In this document: positions 60,523 to 64,000 of the stretch, piece by piece
Numbering within the stretch: the stretch's first letter is position 1
Layout of the letters: every line of letters starts with the position of its first letter
NCBI RefSeq assembly: GCF_000208865.1
Contig: NC_018393.1
Location: forward strand, 434,001-498,000
DNA length: 64,000 nucleotides
From: Neospora caninum Liverpool
Taxonomy: Eukaryota; Apicomplexa; Conoidasida; Eucoccidiorida; Sarcocystidae
Reading direction: 5' to 3'
Made by a program: the position numbers and the translations under genes
Notes under the pieces: generated by a model
Databases searched by the model: none
Told to the model about the DNA's origin: nothing
What the model saw: only the letters and a program-made list of their open reading frames with translations

Positions 60523-63500
60523 CTACTGACAATTGAGTAGATGCCAAAGGGAGACTGTGACATCGGGCGGGATACGCGAGACAGGGGGAGACAGACGGCG
60601 GGCCAGGGAACACGTGAGACTTTCGTTGCCGCGTCGTCGAAGGGAGAAGAGAAACAGAAGGGCAACTACTGCTGCGTGGCCGTTTTTCGTGCGGATGGTC
60701 TCTCGCGCTGGAAGCGAGATGGCAAAGAAGAAAGCTACGCTTGCTTTTTCGTGCACAGCTCTTGCATGCAAGAGAAGCAGGGCGGGCTCCTCGGGCCCGT
60801 TCGATCCTCATTCGAAGATAAAAGAAAATATATTTAAAACGTTTTGGAAAGTTTTAGATAAAGGACACGTGAAGAGCGGGAACAGCTTTCAGGACGAAAA
60901 TTCCCCGGCAGCTTAGCACGGGGGCCGTGTTTTCCGTTGTTCTTCCTCGTTTCTTCGTGCGCCTCCTCATCGCGGGGTTCTGCCCTGGCGCTCTCCTTTC
61001 CGCTTTGTCGTCTCTGGCAGGAGGAGCTGCACCGATCCCACGCGCGATACGAGAACGACCTGTTTTCTGAAATTCTTGCGAAGCTGAAGGCGAAGAAAGA
61101 GCGAGGCGCAGAGGATTCTCAGGTGTACGAACACCTCCCCGTGAGCAGCCCAAAGAGAAACGAACTCCCTGGCGATTCAACGGAGTCCACGCGCAGCGAC
61201 GTATTGTCCGGTAAGGCATACATGCTTGCCCATTTATCACGCCATCTATATATATTGATTGTGCTCTATGCAGAAGCCTGCATATATATATATATATATA
61301 TATGTTTACCCGTGTATCCATTTCTGTTTTCTCAGTTTTCTGTTTGTGTGGATCATGTCAGCCCCGTTTGTTTTTCTTTTTCCGTGCGCCTGCTGACAAG
61401 CACTAGTTTGATTTCCCGTTGACACCTGTGTCCGCCCTTCGCTCTCTGTGTATATCGATTATTTACTGCTCCACGCAAGATTTTGTATATCGGCAAAGCT
61501 GCCTCTCGCTCTCCCTCTATCCACGCATGTGTGCCTATCATCTGAATGCACAGCCCTACCGATAGATGTCCATATCTCTGTCTCTGCGTATATGTCTCTA
61601 CACGTGTCTCGGTGAACCTCACATGCGACTGCGACAACGCAAGTGTACAAAAGTTCTCGTAAGTGTGCGCCGAAACGTTTACGGAGACATGCACGCGTGG
61701 GTAGATCGCACTTCTTGAAGGAACGCAGCGAGCAACGCTGCGACTTTGGGTTCCTGTTTGCATGCGCGTTTCTTCGAGAAACAGGCCTGGCAAGCAAGGC
61801 GCTGAACGTTGAGTTGGTGGATACCGCAATCGATCCGGAGTGGGCCTTCCAGCAGTTCAGTGGGAAGAAAATCGACGCAGGTGCGTGGAGACTCCCTACG
61901 CCCTCTCCCCGCATGGTGTTCCTGCGCTCCGCCACCGAGTGTCTCTTCAGCGGTAGCGTTGCCAGGGCAATGACACAACGGTTTGTGGATCCTCTCCGCA
62001 CGCTCCGGTTGCGTTAGGCACAGCGCAATTTTAGGCCTGCATGCATCTAGATCCCCTGCGCCGCCGACAGACACGCGACAACACATGCATGGATATCCAC
62101 AGAGTGATCACACCTGTGCGGGTCCATGTACACACTCGTGCGACATATACACATATATATATATATATATATACGTACATGTGTACGTATAAATACATGT
62201 ATGTATGTACTTGTATATACATGTATATGTGTACTTGAATATATGTGCATGTGTGTAGGATGTGTGTGTGTATCATGTATGTATCCGCCATTGCTTTGTT
62301 GAATCCAGACTGGGCGAGCTGCATTTTCACACTCCGTAGCTCTGGGGGCAGATGAACCAGCGGTGGGGCGGCAGAAGGGCGTTGTCGCTCAGGGAGTTGA
62401 AGCGTCGCCTCGTCGGAGGGTCGTGGGTTGGGAGTAGCGTTTGTACCCGGTCAATTCTGTTTGCCGTGGCGAAGAGGCGCAGAGTCAGATACGTTTTCAC
62501 TTCCCAGGCGCGCGTTTCGACGACCGCCTCGACCGCTTGACCGAAACGCCCGAAGAGGTGAAACTCCACGGGTACTTTCCCTTCCAGAAGGAGAGTGCAA
62601 AGAGCAGATACGAACGCCTTATCACGGAGGTGCCTCACGCCCTGGTCGCAGTGGTGAGTCGCGCCTCGCCTGGCCTGTGTCTCGTGGACGGTCCCCTTTC
62701 TCGTCGCGCGCGTCTTTCCCCGTTGTCGGCCGAGCCACGGCATTGCGGTTTCCCTCCCTCTGGCAGCCAGCGTCCGCCCCCACCTGATTTTACCTGCGGT
62801 CGATGTTGGCTTCGGCCTTCTTGTCCACCTTCCGCCCGTCTTCTCTGATTCTTCGTCGACGATCGCGGGTCACATGGCCGTGAGTGATTTGCCTTTTCGC
62901 TGCAAATGCTTCAGAAAGAATACTTCTCCAACGTCGACATGCTCGAAAAGATACACAAGCAGGAGGAGCAGCTCCCCGAGGAATCCAGGGCCGGTTTCCT
63001 CCTCAGACTCAACGGCATGTTGGAAGGTAGAACACCTCTGATTCGGGGGCGGTGGATCGATCTCTATATTCATACATCCATGTGTTCTCTGCTGTAAAGA
63101 TTTATGTTGTGTCACTCCCTGTGTCTGAAAGTCGCGTGGTCTCCACCGTTCTGCTCATCGAGAATGTTTTGGTTTTCATCGATGGTGTATCCAGGTCACT
63201 CTGTGCCTGTACGGACGCTGCCCACGCCTACGGGGGGAATTCTTTCCCCTCCCTGTCCCCCCCTGTTGCCTTTCTCCGTGCACGTCCCAATGCGTTTCTC
63301 TTTCCTGGCATGCGCATGCGCATCTTTTCAAGAAATCGGCGTGCGTCTGCATGCATGCTTCCGCAACGGTGGCAGCTGACACATTCCTGAGAAGGCCGCT
63401 CGGAAACAGCTCTCGTTTCGCCGGGGTCGGGAGGCTCTCTTCGATCTGACCGAGGCTCCGGGTCTTGTGTCTGGAGTGGAATCCCGGAATGCGCATTGGT

Positions 63501-64000
63501 TGCCCGCCCTACCGAGGTGTGACCAGATGCATGCGTGGATGCGAACCCCCGAGCTCGTTTCCGCGCTTTTCTCGCATGCGTGTTTCGCAGACCAGGGAGC
63601 GGCGCTCAGCCGCCTGGTGAAGAACTACGTGGCGACGGATGTGCCACTCCAGAACATTTTGTTCGGCCGAACGCATTTCACACCCGAGGGAGAACCTGTT
63701 GACGTCGATTTGTTCGATGCATATTGCCCCGATGATTGCGTCGCCGTCGATGCCGTCGCCTCCAGCGTTCTCAGAGTAGGCAGCTTGCCCAGGGTGCTCG
63801 GTGGTGCCGAGAGTGAGGATGCACTGCGACATCGTAGCTGCTATTTTGCGCAGGCACTGCGAGCAATAACCTGCACAAAGGCGTCTGCCTGCCATCCTCC
63901 TTTCGCTCTATCTACAAAAATTCGCGCATGACTGACCGCCCTTCAACATTTGCCTTCATGCGTCCACGCTTTGCCGCTTCTCAGACTTGCACAAGAAGTA
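55617..64000 (+). CDS. Large multi-exon protein with PP1-docking motifs (3' end outside window)
   Basis: Exon 1 (55617-56232, ATG in context aaaATGg) encodes a Ser/Glu/Lys-rich, probably disordered region. It contains SILK (65-68) and KGVSW (81-85), the two classical docking motifs for protein phosphatase 1 catalytic subunit, so this is probably a PP1 regulator or substrate. Well-supported later exons are 57147-57263, 57360-57448, 58831-58949, 61021-61210, 61785-61880, 62508-62653 and 62915-63026. Phases are continuous for the first three exons and again from 61021 to 63026. Coding-like segments near 57.7-57.9, 59.31-59.50, 59.80 and 60.32 kb, and 63392 to about 63775, could not be placed unambiguously. 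The later exons are charged, helical and of no family I recognise. I assume one gene; a gene boundary between 57.5 and 61 kb cannot be excluded. Confidence 0.6.
56480..56533. repeat. Two adjacent (AT)n tracts in first intron
   Basis: Two AT runs separated by TTTG lie in the large first intron (56233-57146) of the PP1-motif gene. Confidence 0.95.
60482..60522. repeat. Compound (CT)n(AT)n microsatellite
   Basis: About 10 CT units run directly into about 10 AT units within an intron of the PP1-motif gene. Confidence 0.95.
61282..61303. repeat. (AT)n microsatellite in an intron
   Basis: About 11 AT units lie in the intron between exons 61021-61210 and 61785-61880 of the PP1-motif gene. Confidence 0.95.
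62153..62172. repeat. (AT)n tract in an intron
   Basis: About 10 AT units followed by diverged TGTA/TACA-rich sequence to about 62280, in the intron 61881-62507 of the PP1-motif gene. Confidence 0.9.

Overview
The window looks like nuclear DNA of a coccidian apicomplexan, most like Toxoplasma gondii or a close relative such as Hammondia or Neospora. The reasons are moderately GC-rich sequence, long genes split by many short GT-AG introns with pyrimidine-rich acceptors, multi-kilobase gaps between genes, (AT)n microsatellites in introns and spacers, Ser/Pro-rich low-complexity exons, and recognisable eukaryotic families. There are no prokaryotic operons, CRISPR arrays or rRNA, and I recognised no tRNA. 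A 100-base assembly gap lies at 133-232.

Layout. (1) <1-8861, +: 3' part of a large alpha-helical, HEAT-like protein of unknown function with a long disordered tail. (2) 10528-12815, +: poly(ADP-ribose) glycohydrolase (PARG), six exons, with a hydrophobic N-terminus. (3) 15616-18319, +: a 738-residue two-KH-domain RNA-binding protein, three exons. (4) About 18.3-25.76 kb: a tandem array of decaying partial copies of that KH gene and its 3' flank. The period is about 2.4 kb when the KH exon is retained and 1.8-1.9 kb when it is deleted. (5) About 25.77-26.85 kb, +: unassigned exons of a possible small membrane protein. (6) 28467-32209, -: HRD1/SYVN1 ER-membrane RING-H2 ubiquitin ligase, eight exons, 713 residues. 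(7) 35697-39480, -: 3-ketodihydrosphingosine reductase (KDSR), seven exons, 517 residues. (8) 44123-46521, -, and 50079-52085, +: two paralogous alpha/beta-hydrolase-fold proteins in inverted head-to-head arrangement. Both carry transmembrane segments inserted between the N-terminal HG loop position and the nucleophile elbow. One keeps a Ser nucleophile and the other has Thr. (9) 55617->64000, +: 5' part of a large multi-exon gene whose first exon encodes SILK and RVxF protein phosphatase 1 docking motifs.

Functional themes. HRD1 (ER-associated degradation), KDSR (sphingoid base synthesis at the ER) and the membrane-embedded hydrolases are all expected on endomembranes. PARG and the KH protein belong to ADP-ribose and RNA biology. 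There is no sign that neighbouring genes form one pathway. Exon models were built by hand from splice consensus and reading-phase continuity. Where I say phases agree, the exon lengths sum to a multiple of three. Residue numbers refer to these models. The most unusual material is the KH-gene array and the membrane-inserted hydrolase pair.
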